A stretch of 18,021 nt of DNA from CAYYOS01 sp964473355 (GCA_964473355.1 CAYYOS010000039.1:1-18021); one strand, 5' to 3'; shown: positions 1-8,087, counted from the first letter of the stretch. Notes: generated by a model not told the origin, from the letters alone. Program-made: numbers and translations.

Positions 1-780
1 CCCCCCACACTCCCCCTAGCTCCCACCGCCTTATCCGTCACCGCCGCTGCCAACGGCGGGATCAATTTAAGCTGGACCGATAACAGCAACAATGAAACGG
101 GCTTTAAGATTGAGCGCAAGACCGGCGCTGGCGGCACCTATGCGCCGATTGCTACCACGGCTGCTAATGTCTTAAGCTTTACCGATAGTGGACTCACCGC
201 GGCCACGACTTATTATTATCGTATCCGCGCCACCAATGCTGCAGGGGACTCAGCCTATTCTAACGAAGCGAGTGCGACAACACCCGCAACACCCGCCATG
301 AACGTGGCGCTTGCTGCCAATGGCGGTGTGGCATCCGCGTCAACTACTCATTCAGCCGGGTATGCCGTGCAAGGTATTAACAATGGGGACCGTACCGGCG
401 CTAATTGGGGAGCAGGAGGCGGCTGGAATGATGCGACTTATGGCACGTACCCCGATTGGGTGCAGATTGATTTCAATGGCCTAAAGTCAATCAATCAAAT
501 TGATGTACTCACCATTCAAGACAATTACCTAAATCCTGTTGAACCTAATCCAGCAATGAGCTTTAGCGTCTACGGTAACACCAACTTTGATGTGCAATAC
601 TGGAATGGCTCAGCTTGGATAACTGTCCCCGGTGGATCAGTCACCGGCAATAATAAGGTGTGGCGACAATTTAGCTTTGCTAGCATCAGTACTGATAAAA
701 TCCGTGTGCAAATCCATAACGCTACATCCGGAGATTGGAGCCGGATTGTCGAAGTGGAGGCTTATGGCAATGCCCCCTAA
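1..780 (+). CDS. Secreted FN3 and F5/8 type C (discoidin-like) domain protein, 3' part
   Basis: Frame 1 is open from the first base to the TAA at 778-780, so the gene starts left of the window; the ATG at 298 is internal. The visible 259 residues begin with a Pro/Thr linker. A fibronectin type III domain follows, roughly residues 8-97, with the typical LSWTDNS, FKIERK and TYYYRIRATNAAG elements. A galactose-binding F5/8 type C-like domain runs from about residue 101 to the end, with NVALAANGG at its start and DWVQIDF and IRVQIHNA strands. Such domains bind glycans at the cell surface or on secreted enzymes, so the missing N-terminal part may be catalytic or may hold further FN3 repeats. The C-terminus ends in EVEAYGNAP, with no PEP-CTERM, LPXTG or membrane anchor. 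It is probably exported, but its signal peptide is out of view. Its specific role in the neighbouring glycan locus is unknown. Confidence 0.85.
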   Translation, partial: PPTLPLAPTALSVTAAANGGINLSWTDNSNNETGFKIERKTGAGGTYAPIATTAANVLSFTDSGLTAATTYYYRIRATNAAGDSAYSNEASATTPATPAMNVALAANGGVASASTTHSAGYAVQGINNGDRTGANWGAGGGWNDATYGTYPDWVQIDFNGLKSINQIDVLTIQDNYLNPVEPNPAMSFSVYGNTNFDVQYWNGSAWITVPGGSVTGNNKVWRQFSFASISTDKIRVQIHNATSGDWSRIVEVEAYGNAP

Positions 781-818
781 ATGCTTTAGTCTAGCCCGCT
801 ATCTAAATTATCCGTCAT

Positions 819-832
819 AAAATCCGGATTTT
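819..832. repeat. 14-base perfect palindrome in the spacer
   Basis: AAAATCCGGATTTT reads the same on both strands. It lies 39 bases after the stop of the FN3/F5/8C gene, in a 193-base non-coding spacer (781-973). It has no loop, so it is a poor intrinsic terminator even though a short T run is part of it. It could be a site for a dimeric DNA-binding protein or chance. I see no convincing sigma-70 promoter, small gene or RNA in the rest of the spacer. Confidence 0.3.
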
Positions 833-973
833 CCTGTTCGAATCGCCATAAGAGCCAAGTACAGTCTATGGGCGAGCTCAACGCGCCTGCCAAATTTAAA
901 GTCAGTTCGGTATCGACCTAATCTAGTAATACCTATTCAAACTAAATGGCTTTAAACTAGCGTTCAATAAAAA

Positions 974-2248
974 ATGAAAAATAACCGTAAATTAAAAATA
1001 GCTGTTTGGCATAATCTTCCGAGTGGGGGAGGAAAGCGCGCCCTATACCACCATGTGGAGGGTTTAACCAAACGCGGGCACGCGGTCGAGATCTGGTGCC
1101 CTCCGATCGCTGATACCGCTTACTTGCCATTAACGGATTTTGCGGTGGAAAACATCCTCCCCTTCGAGTGGGAGTTTCCTTCAGAGTCTGGTCGTATTAA
1201 TAATATTCTTTACCCTTATCGCGAAATTCAAACCAAGCTTCTCGCCATGGAGCGCCATTGCGCCTTGTGTGCCGAACAGATCATCTCAAAGAACTTCGAT
1301 GTATTGTTCGCGAACTCTTGCCTGTTATTTCGCACTCCGCCTCTCGCTCGAATGGTGAAGAACATACCCTCGATTCTTTATCTCCAAGAACCTTATCGAT
1401 GGTTGTATGAGGCCTTACCTAACCTCCCTTGGTTGGCTTTGCACGGCGCGGGCACCAGCCCCTTTTCGCCAAAAAACTTAAGACGCCATCTACGCGACTT
1501 GATTCGAATTCAAGGGCTACGGGTGCAGGCCCGTGATGAACGCACAAATGCGGGAGAATTTGCCCGTATCTTGGTTAATTCCTGCTTTAGTCGAGAAAGC
1601 GTGCTGCGGGCATTCGGGCTGGATGCCGATGTCTGTTATTTGGGGGTGAGCGGGGAATTATTTCGTCCAATCGGAATTCAGCGCGAACGCCAAGTTATCG
1701 GACTGGGCTCTTTCACGCATGAGAAAGGAATCGACACTGCCATTCAAGCGTTGGCCACTATCCCTAAAACAAAACGCCCCGGTCTAACCTGGATCGGGAA
1801 CGTTTCTAATCCACGCTATTATAAAGAAATGACTGCGCTGGCCTCCTCCCTGGGCGTGCAGTATGAGCCCAAGCTGAACGTACCGGAAGATGAGGTAATT
1901 AACATGTTAAATCGCGCCGCCGTTATGCTATACACCTCGCGTCTGGAGCCATTTGGGTTCGCCCCCTTAGAAGCCAATGCTTGCGCTACGCCAGTTGTTG
2001 CGGTCGCCGAAGGTGGTGTGAGAGAAACTATTCATCATTTGCAGAATGGGTTGTTGGTGCATGATCGCGACCCCATGGCGCTGGGACGTTCTGTGCTTAC
2101 GATCCTGGAAGACAGGGAGCTTGCCTGCCGATTAGGGCAAACTGGACGAGAGATGGTTGAGGATAATTGGTCATGGGAAGTTGCCGTGGATAACCTCGAA
2201 GCGCAATTGGTAAAAGCAGTGACCGTCTCCAACGGTAACGCGGGGTAA
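974..2248 (+). CDS. Glycosyltransferase family 4 (GT-B fold)
   Basis: This 424-residue protein has the two-domain GT-B layout of GT4 enzymes, which transfer a sugar from a nucleotide-sugar donor to a lipid-linked acceptor at the cytoplasmic face of the membrane. The N-terminal domain starts with KIAVWHNLPSGGGKRALYH, an acceptor-side domain with a glycine loop. The C-terminal domain shows the donor-binding pattern: FTHEKGID near residue 245, and the retaining-GT4 E-x7-E motif EPFGFAPLE with E325 and E333. ATPVVAVAEGGVRE follows. The ATG at 974 has only an A-rich stretch before it and no clear Shine-Dalgarno. The gene is first in its visible transcription unit and is followed after 4 bases by the methyltransferase gene. 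Donor and acceptor sugars cannot be read from sequence. The family call is firm; placement in polysaccharide assembly comes from context. Confidence 0.9.
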   Translation: MKNNRKLKIAVWHNLPSGGGKRALYHHVEGLTKRGHAVEIWCPPIADTAYLPLTDFAVENILPFEWEFPSESGRINNILYPYREIQTKLLAMERHCALCAEQIISKNFDVLFANSCLLFRTPPLARMVKNIPSILYLQEPYRWLYEALPNLPWLALHGAGTSPFSPKNLRRHLRDLIRIQGLRVQARDERTNAGEFARILVNSCFSRESVLRAFGLDADVCYLGVSGELFRPIGIQRERQVIGLGSFTHEKGIDTAIQALATIPKTKRPGLTWIGNVSNPRYYKEMTALASSLGVQYEPKLNVPEDEVINMLNRAAVMLYTSRLEPFGFAPLEANACATPVVAVAEGGVRETIHHLQNGLLVHDRDPMALGRSVLTILEDRELACRLGQTGREMVEDNWSWEVAVDNLEAQLVKAVTVSNGNAG

Positions 2249-2252
2249 AAAA

Positions 2253-3041
2253 GTGAACTGTAAGATATGTACAGAAGTAGTTAAGCCGTTTGCGAAGGGG
2301 ACTATCCTTAAAAAACACGAAATCCAGTATTTCAAATGCGAGCATTGCGGATTCGTCCAGACCGAGCAACCCTACTGGCTTGCAGAGGCCTATTCAGATG
2401 CTATTGCTAACATAGACATAGGTCCTGTTAATAGAAGTGTTCAGTGCTCGGAAAAAGCGATGGCTCTTATCGTAAGCTTCTTTAGGGCCCATGAAAAATT
2501 CATCGACTACGGTGGAGGCTACGGCATCTTCGTTCGCATGATGCGAGATCGCGGTCTAAATTTTTTCTACTACGACAAATATTGCCAAAATATCCTCGCT
2601 AAGAATTTTGAGGCGAGTCGGAGCGAAAGATATGAATTGCTCACTGCATTCGAAGTGTTCGAGCACCTGGAAAATCCTGTTGAGGAGCTAAACGAGATGT
2701 TATCATTTTCGAAAAACATCTTTTTTACCACTGAGCTGATGCCCTTAAATTACCCTAAGCCGAACGAATGGTGGTATTACGCTTTAGATTATGGGCAGCA
2801 TATATCTTTTTTTACCCTGCGTTCACTTAGGATTCTTGCTGAGCGGGCTAACCTATATTTTTATTCCAACGGGTTTTACCATTTAATAACCGAAAAACGA
2901 ATCTCGGAAAAGTTATTTAGGCTTGCGATGCACAAGAATATTTCTGGGATCTTAGCGCATATGCTTGGCGCCTATCGAGGGATAGATTCTCTTCTTCCGG
3001 CTGATTTTGAAAAAATATCCGGACTCTCATTTCGAAAATAA
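2253..3041 (+). CDS. Class I SAM-dependent methyltransferase with N-terminal zinc ribbon
   Basis: The protein has 262 residues, starting at GTG 4 bases after the previous stop, which suggests translational coupling. The N-terminus carries two CxxC pairs (C3/C6 and C29/C32), a small zinc ribbon known from several sugar and natural-product methyltransferases. The SAM-binding loop is FIDYGGGYGIF (D85-G91), a slightly altered form of the usual DxGxGxG. The post-motif AFEVFEHLENPVEEL is typical of the Methyltransf_23-like group. The end of the protein is aromatic and basic. It probably O- or C-methylates a sugar of the polysaccharide, but the substrate is unknown. The gene is visibly more AT-rich than much of the cluster and has long T runs, which may mean a separate origin. 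It is the last gene before a convergent junction. Confidence 0.85.
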   Translation: MNCKICTEVVKPFAKGTILKKHEIQYFKCEHCGFVQTEQPYWLAEAYSDAIANIDIGPVNRSVQCSEKAMALIVSFFRAHEKFIDYGGGYGIFVRMMRDRGLNFFYYDKYCQNILAKNFEASRSERYELLTAFEVFEHLENPVEELNEMLSFSKNIFFTTELMPLNYPKPNEWWYYALDYGQHISFFTLRSLRILAERANLYFYSNGFYHLITEKRISEKLFRLAMHKNISGILAHMLGAYRGIDSLLPADFEKISGLSFRK

Positions 3042-3066
3042 AGGCAGGTGCGAAACCGCTAACCCG

Positions 3067-4146
3067 CTAGCCTAACGCCCGCTTGGTAGCATCAAGAAAC
3101 GCGTGCCCGTGAAGGATATCCGGTTCGAGATAATTTCCTTCACCCCATTCATTCCAAGCGTTGATGAAAACGATACGCTCGTCCCCTCGGTTTCGCTTTA
3201 GCGTTTGCGCCGTTACTTCTCGCAGCCATTCCTCATAAATTTGCGGGTTGGCACCAATAAAAATTACCGCATCCGACGATCGCCTTGGGCTGTTGTCAAA
3301 GCCGGGTGTGACGCACTTAAAATGCGGATAATCTGGAAAAGGTTTTTCCCGCATGCGCTTAACTAATACTTCAAACGGAACTACCCTTTGCTTTAAGTAA
3401 ACATCGGACATTAATCCCAGGCGTGCGAGCGCTCGATGCAGTCTTGTTCGGTTTATGGATGCCCCCATTTTCCGCCATTCGGGCGCGAACTCCACAGTGG
3501 CGTCAAAGCCAAGTGTCTTAGGATGAACGTCTGAGGTAAAGCTTTCCACCTTTGCAAGATAGATGTCGCCTACTCCAGCACGCAAGGCTTCTTCCCGCCA
3601 AATTTCCGCGGTGCGCAGCGGGTTAGGCATTTTTTCCGGCCGATATACCAGGAAAAAAGGGCGGCCGTTTACTCTGATATACCGTTCATCCTTGAATGCT
3701 GGAATAAGACTTTTTATATGGGCGAGATCGTCGGCCTCACTGTAATTCTGCGCCATTAAAATTTCATGATCGCCGCCCGCCCATCCCCGAGTCCAGTTTT
3801 CGTTGGCCCAGCAAAGACAAAAAGGAAAATCCGGTTGCCCTGAGTTCAATACCGCATCAAAAGGTTTTTGCAGCAAACGGTGGCCATTAAACCAATAGTG
3901 GTAATAACAAAACCCGAAAATGCCGTGGCTGCGTGCGAGACTAGCTTGCTGCTCACGGACTTCTGGCAAGCGAAGATCATAAAATCCCAGATCGGTAGGG
4001 ATGCGTGGCTGATGGTGCCCGGGGAAAAGAGGCCTGGCCTTGGCGACATTGCGCCATTCCGTAAAACCTTTGCCCCACCACTTATCGTTTTCGGGTATAG
4101 GATGGTATTGCGGTAGATAGAAACAAATTGCTCTGACATCTGACAT
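3067..4146 (-). CDS. WbsX/GH99-like glycan-processing protein
   Basis: The protein has 359 residues when started at the ATG whose A is 4146. That start has AGGGA (complement of 4155-4159) 8 bases upstream. The frame stays open to a GTG at 4203, but that start lacks a ribosome site. The sequence is diagnostic of the WbsX family of polysaccharide loci: ICFYLPQYHPIPEND, WWGKGFTEWRNV, FCYYHYWFNGHRLL, CWANENWTRGWAG (about 112-124) and NAWNEWGEGNYLEPD (329-343). WbsX proteins are annotated as glycosyltransferases but resemble GH99 endo-mannosidase-type hydrolases. E333 and E336, three residues apart, match the spacing of the GH99 catalytic glutamates. It may cut or transfer internal linkages of the polymer. 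No signal peptide is seen, so it is probably cytoplasmic. It is the only cluster gene on the minus strand; its 3' end faces the methyltransferase gene across 25 bases. Confidence 0.87.
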   Translation of the reverse strand: MSDVRAICFYLPQYHPIPENDKWWGKGFTEWRNVAKARPLFPGHHQPRIPTDLGFYDLRLPEVREQQASLARSHGIFGFCYYHYWFNGHRLLQKPFDAVLNSGQPDFPFCLCWANENWTRGWAGGDHEILMAQNYSEADDLAHIKSLIPAFKDERYIRVNGRPFFLVYRPEKMPNPLRTAEIWREEALRAGVGDIYLAKVESFTSDVHPKTLGFDATVEFAPEWRKMGASINRTRLHRALARLGLMSDVYLKQRVVPFEVLVKRMREKPFPDYPHFKCVTPGFDNSPRRSSDAVIFIGANPQIYEEWLREVTAQTLKRNRGDERIVFINAWNEWGEGNYLEPDILHGHAFLDATKRALG

Positions 4147-4423
4147 GAATATTTTCCCTGCAATGCAGCCCTTGATCCGTTTTTTTCGCACTAACTTGCC
4201 CACAGCGCATTATGGACTAAGTGCGCATAGTACATGAATGGTGGCACGCGGAAGGTGGTAATTTTTTTATTTGTACATTAACATGTCGTACTACGTTTTA
4301 CTTGCATCTTAGTAATTAAAAAAACTTAAAGTCACGCCCCTTAATATCCACGCTTGCGGCCCTTCCAATGTTGCACATTAGATAAAGCAGTTTTTAAACT
4401 ACGCGACCCCTTAGATTAATTCA
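4147..4423. other. AT-rich divergent intergenic region
   Basis: This 277-base spacer separates the minus-strand WbsX-like gene from the plus-strand glycosyltransferase run. It contains T and A runs (for example 4262-4268 and 4318-4324) and no ORF or RNA gene that I can support. It is the longest untranslated stretch in the cluster and the natural place for promoters in both directions. On the minus strand, CATAAT (complement of 4209-4214) is a five-of-six match to a -10 box but has only a weak -35. Confidence 0.5.
4371..4398 (+). promoter_or_regulatory. Possible sigma-70 promoter for the GT2-GT4-flippase run
   Basis: TTGCAC (4371-4376) is a good -35 match. It is followed after 16 bases by TTTAAA (4393-4398), a four-of-six match to the -10 box. 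Transcription would start near 4405, leaving a leader of about 20 bases before the ATG at 4424. No Shine-Dalgarno is obvious in that leader. The assignment rests on pattern and location only. Confidence 0.3.
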
Positions 4424-5431
4424 ATGAACACTGCGCCTTCACCCAAGGTTTTTATTCTTATCCTCAATTGGAATGGTTTGCAGGACACCTTGGAATGCCT
4501 GGAATCCCTTCGGAAAATAAATTACCCCAATTATAAGGTGGTTGTCGCGGACAACGGCTCGGAGGACAGCTCGGTGGCTATTATTAAGCAGCGCTCCCCA
4601 GAGACCTACGTGCTTGATAACGGTAAAAATCTTGGCTTTGCGGAAGGCAACAACGTCGCAATCCGCTATGCGTTGGCAGCGGGCGCTGATTTCATTTTAT
4701 TGCTGAACAATGACACGGTTGTGGACCCTGAGTTATTAACCGCACTCGTAGAAGCAGCAAATAAAAACCCCGATAGCGGCATTCTTGCGGCAAAAATCTA
4801 TTACTTTAACGCTCCCGAGGAAATTTGGTTCGCTGGTGGAAAGTGGAATAATGAGACATGTAACTTTGAGCATATAGGTATACATGAGACTGACGCATCG
4901 GCTAATTATAATGAGGTTACAGAAATTGACTACGCCTGTGGTTGTGCGCTCTTTGCGCGCGCGGAAATGATAGAAAAAATTGGGCTAATGTACGCACCTT
5001 ATTTTTTAACGTACGAAGAAACAGATTGGTGCTACCGCGCCAGAGACAACGGATTCAAGTGCCTTTTTGTCCCGAAGGCCAAGGTGTGGCATAAAATTTC
5101 GGTGGCTTTTGGCGGGGCTGGTACGCCAATGCAGGTATACTTTTACGCTCGGAACATACTGTTGTTCGCGGAACGCAACTTTTCTCGCCGAGAATATCTG
5201 CGAGTTTGGAAAAGCATCTATCGTTCTCTCGTTCCGCGAGCAGAATTTCCTCCCGAGGTCGTGCCCGGTAGGATGCAATCCGTTAAGGCAATTTGGAATG
5301 ATTGGCGAAAAAGGATGCGTAATCCAGTGAAAAGAGCAGAGCTAGCGGGTGTGCGGGATTATGTGTTACGTAGATTCGGCAATTGCCCGCCAGCCGTTCG
5401 GCGTTTAAATAGCACCGCTAAGCAAATCTAA
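4424..5431 (+). CDS. Glycosyltransferase family 2 (rhamnosyltransferase-like)
   Basis: This 335-residue GT-A enzyme begins with VFILILNWNGLQDTLECLESL, the usual start of the WbbL/RfbN-like branch of GT2, often annotated as rhamnosyltransferases. VVADNGSEDSS follows, then the metal-binding motif LLNNDT (D97), which replaces DxD. A catalytic-region signature EETDWCYRAR lies at 198-207, and FVPKAKVWH comes after it. These are inverting enzymes that use a nucleotide sugar at the cytoplasmic membrane face. The basic, arginine-rich last 60 residues may help membrane attachment. It is the first gene of the long plus-strand run, and the next gene starts 2 bases after its stop. Rhamnose as donor is only a family tendency; no rhamnose synthesis genes are in the window. 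Confidence 0.9.
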   Translation: MNTAPSPKVFILILNWNGLQDTLECLESLRKINYPNYKVVVADNGSEDSSVAIIKQRSPETYVLDNGKNLGFAEGNNVAIRYALAAGADFILLLNNDTVVDPELLTALVEAANKNPDSGILAAKIYYFNAPEEIWFAGGKWNNETCNFEHIGIHETDASANYNEVTEIDYACGCALFARAEMIEKIGLMYAPYFLTYEETDWCYRARDNGFKCLFVPKAKVWHKISVAFGGAGTPMQVYFYARNILLFAERNFSRREYLRVWKSIYRSLVPRAEFPPEVVPGRMQSVKAIWNDWRKRMRNPVKRAELAGVRDYVLRRFGNCPPAVRRLNSTAKQI

Positions 5432-5433
5432 GA

Positions 5434-6624
5434 ATGAGAGCACTATTTGTTTCCAGTGCTTATCCGGATGATCTATCCAAAAGCGCTCACGGCGTATTCT
5501 CGCGCATGCGCCTATTTCTGGATGCAATCCAAGCTATCGCTGAAATTGATTTGTTATTCTTTACGCCCCCCGGAAGGGTTTTTTCCGCTTCGCAGGTGGC
5601 GAACTTGGAGCTTGCCTTCCTAGAAATATGGAATCTAAAAGTTAAGCTATTTTTTTGCCCTAAGCAGGAGCGAGGGAGGCCACTTAAATTTTTTGAAAAC
5701 GACGTTTGCCGGGCGACATCCGGTGGCAATCAACGCGAAACTATAAAAATTTCATTGGCCCGTAAGCCCGATTTTATTTTTGCCTATCAATTGGACTGCA
5801 TCTGTCCGTTCTTAGAACTCAAAATGCTTCCCCCACTTTTTTTTGACCTGAATGATATCGAGCATTTGGCTTTTGTGCGCAGCATTAGCCAGCCCCCTTA
5901 TTGGCGCACTAAATTTTTAAGCTATTTCAAATTGCCGGCGATTATTAAGTTAGAACGCCGCGCAATAAACTTGGCTCGGACTACATTTGTTTGCTCCGAA
6001 CGAGACCGGCGTTATTTAGCTGGATTGTGGAGATTGCCCCGTATCGTCGTAGCGGCCAACGCCATTCCGATCCCGGAGGTTTCCCAAAAACCCACTTCCT
6101 CCAATCTACTTTTTTTAGGAAGTTTCAGTTACTCCCCAAATCAAGTAGCCGCATCGTATCTTATTACGAAAATCTTCCCGGAGATAAACAAACAAATGCC
6201 TGACGCACGGCTGATCATCGCTGGGCCTAACCCGGAATTGATCCCAGAGTTTGAGCTGAAACCGCCACATGTCGCGTTCACCGGTTTTGTCGATAGCCTG
6301 GATTCGCTGTATGAAAACTCGCGTATCGTGTGCTGTCCCATCTTAGCCGGAGGAGGCACGCGAATTAAAATCATTGAGGCAGCGGCCTATGCTAAACCCA
6401 TTGTCTCCACAACCATAGGCGCGGAGGGCTTGGATTTTATCGATAACCAAGAAATTTTTTTGCGAAACGATGCTGCGACCTTTGCCCTAGCGTGCGTTAC
6501 ATTACTCCGAGATCAAGAACTGGGAAACAGGTTAGGCCTAGCAGCACGCAAGAAAGTTATCGATTTTTATGACAAGAAGCAAATAGTCAAAAAAATTAGC
6601 CATCATTTATTGGCTAGTCTTTAA
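5434..6624 (+). CDS. Glycosyltransferase family 4 with poly-T tracts
   Basis: This 396-residue GT-B enzyme starts at an ATG 2 bases after the GT2 stop. The N-terminal domain reads ALFVSSAYPDDLSKSAHGVFSRM, and FFDLNDIEHLAF lies near the domain junction. The C-terminal donor domain shows LLFLGSFSYSPNQ, LIIAGPNPE, and GGGTRIKIIEAAAYAKPIV with E315 as the conserved glutamate. IGAEGL comes next. This pattern is common in GT4 enzymes of exopolysaccharide and exosortase-linked loci. The gene is notable for four runs of seven or eight T (5650-5656, 5837-5844, 6110-6116, 6455-6461), places where polymerase slippage would break the frame. All are in frame here, so the gene reads as intact. Sugar specificity is unknown. 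Confidence 0.88.
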   Translation: MRALFVSSAYPDDLSKSAHGVFSRMRLFLDAIQAIAEIDLLFFTPPGRVFSASQVANLELAFLEIWNLKVKLFFCPKQERGRPLKFFENDVCRATSGGNQRETIKISLARKPDFIFAYQLDCICPFLELKMLPPLFFDLNDIEHLAFVRSISQPPYWRTKFLSYFKLPAIIKLERRAINLARTTFVCSERDRRYLAGLWRLPRIVVAANAIPIPEVSQKPTSSNLLFLGSFSYSPNQVAASYLITKIFPEINKQMPDARLIIAGPNPELIPEFELKPPHVAFTGFVDSLDSLYENSRIVCCPILAGGGTRIKIIEAAAYAKPIVSTTIGAEGLDFIDNQEIFLRNDAATFALACVTLLRDQELGNRLGLAARKKVIDFYDKKQIVKKISHHLLASL

Positions 6625-6626
6625 CC

Positions 6627-8087
6627 GTGGTCTCAGTCCGTAAATCCTTACTTATCTCCTTCGCTGAAAACTATAGCGTTCTCGTTATCAGTTTTATTAG
6701 CACGATCATTGTTTCCCGGTTGCTAACGCCCCGGGAGCTCGGGATTTTTTCAGTGGGTGCGGTGATAGTCGGCATGGCCCATATCGTCCGCGATTTTGGC
6801 GTTGGCCAATATTTGATCCAAGAAAAAAATCTTACTACCGATAAAATTCGCGCGGCGTTCGGGCTTACTTTAATTATTGCTTGGGGTCTTGCTGCCCTGT
6901 TGGCGCTGTTAAGCATTCCGTTGGCGCGCTTATACGACGAGCCCGGACTTAAATATGTTATCTGGGTGCTGGCGGCCAATTTTATGCTTATCCCCTTTGG
7001 CTCTATCACCATGGCGTACCTAAGGCGTGAAATGATTTTTACGCCCCTCTATTGGATCAAGGTGGTCAGTGCCTTAGTCCACGCCATGGCGTTTGTGGCG
7101 TTTGCACTGTGGGGTTTAAGCTATATGAGTCCCGCCTGGGCAGCCATGGCGGGGATTATTGCTACGGTGGGCCTAACAGTCGTGTGGCGCCCAAAAGAAT
7201 TGCCGTTATTCCCCGGCTTTAAAGAGCTACGCAGCGTTATGAGGTTTGGGACGATCGCCAGTGGCAGCAGCGTAGTCGTGGAAGTGAACAATGCGACCCC
7301 CGATTTGATTATCGGCAAAATTATCGGCATGGAAGCGGTGGGAATTTTTGGTAAGGCGGTGTCACTCATTCAGCTTTTCAACCGGCTAATCATGACTTCG
7401 ATCTGGCCGGTTGTGCTTCCTCACTTCGCGGCGCAATCTCGAACCGGAAAAGACATGAAAGAGAGTTTTTTACGTACGGTAAGTTATGTAACGGCGGTGG
7501 CCTGGCCTTTTTTTGCGTTTATAGCGCTTATGGCCTATCCCATTGTGCGCATTCTATATGGCTCGCAGTGGGATGCGTCGGTACCGTTGGTCCGAATATT
7601 GGCGGCAGCAGCGTTGCTAAGCAGCCCTTTTATGCTTGTTGGACAACTAATGATCGCTCTAGGTGAAGTAAACAAACAGTTTCAAATGCAGCTTGCATTT
7701 TTGGCCATTACGATTTTGGCGTTGGTTTCGGCCTCGTCATACGGTTTGATTGTGATCGCATGGGCATTCCTTGCGGCTTTCATACCTTCCGGGGTTGTAA
7801 TTTACCGATTCCTCCGTCCACTCCTGGATTTAAAGCCTTTAGAATTATTGCGTGCTACAAGTAAAAGTTTCTTAGTGACCTTGCACGTTTTAATCGCGCC
7901 GATTGCAGTCCTACTGTTAATGCCTGTCGGGCCAAACGACTTATGGTTACCTATGATAACCGCGAGTGTAGGTTCTGCAATAGGGTGGTTTACGGGAATT
8001 TTTTTGACTAAACACGAAATGTGCGCCGACGTAAAAAATTTGCTGGCGAAAATAAAAAGCACGACGCTGACGCAGTTCAAACATTAA
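6627..8087 (+). CDS. Wzx/WzxC-type polysaccharide flippase
   Basis: This 486-residue, very hydrophobic protein of the MOP superfamily has about twelve to fourteen predicted membrane helices. The N-terminus, with ENYSVLVISFISTIIVSRLLTP followed by ELGIFSVG and FGVGQYLIQE, is the classic start of the WzxC/lipopolysaccharide exporter group. A second half with ASGSSVVVEVNNATPDLIIG and IGMEAVGIFGKA repeats the same architecture. It would move an undecaprenyl-diphosphate-linked oligosaccharide from the cytoplasmic to the periplasmic face of the inner membrane. The start is GTG, 2 bases after the previous stop. The last base of its stop codon is the first base of the next gene's ATG (TAATG), pointing to coupled translation. 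Its presence means the glycan is made by a Wzx-dependent route rather than a synthase or ABC route. Confidence 0.92.
   Translation: MVSVRKSLLISFAENYSVLVISFISTIIVSRLLTPRELGIFSVGAVIVGMAHIVRDFGVGQYLIQEKNLTTDKIRAAFGLTLIIAWGLAALLALLSIPLARLYDEPGLKYVIWVLAANFMLIPFGSITMAYLRREMIFTPLYWIKVVSALVHAMAFVAFALWGLSYMSPAWAAMAGIIATVGLTVVWRPKELPLFPGFKELRSVMRFGTIASGSSVVVEVNNATPDLIIGKIIGMEAVGIFGKAVSLIQLFNRLIMTSIWPVVLPHFAAQSRTGKDMKESFLRTVSYVTAVAWPFFAFIALMAYPIVRILYGSQWDASVPLVRILAAAALLSSPFMLVGQLMIALGEVNKQFQMQLAFLAITILALVSASSYGLIVIAWAFLAAFIPSGVVIYRFLRPLLDLKPLELLRATSKSFLVTLHVLIAPIAVLLLMPVGPNDLWLPMITASVGSAIGWFTGIFLTKHEMCADVKNLLAKIKSTTLTQFKH

Noticed and set aside
1..780. PEP-CTERM substrate of an exosortase
   Set aside because: The C-terminus ends with the F5/8C domain and lacks the VPEP motif, hydrophobic helix and basic tail.
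4147..4203. Longer N-terminus of the WbsX-like protein from a GTG at 4203
   Set aside because: The extra 19 residues are basic and lack family similarity, whereas the ATG at 4146 has AGGGA at 8 bases and directly precedes the conserved start RAICFYLPQYHP.
8021..8086. Longer start for the second GT2 protein
   Set aside because: The extension lies inside the flippase gene and is Arg/Lys-rich; the ATG at 8087 overlaps the flippase stop and starts right at the conserved first strand.
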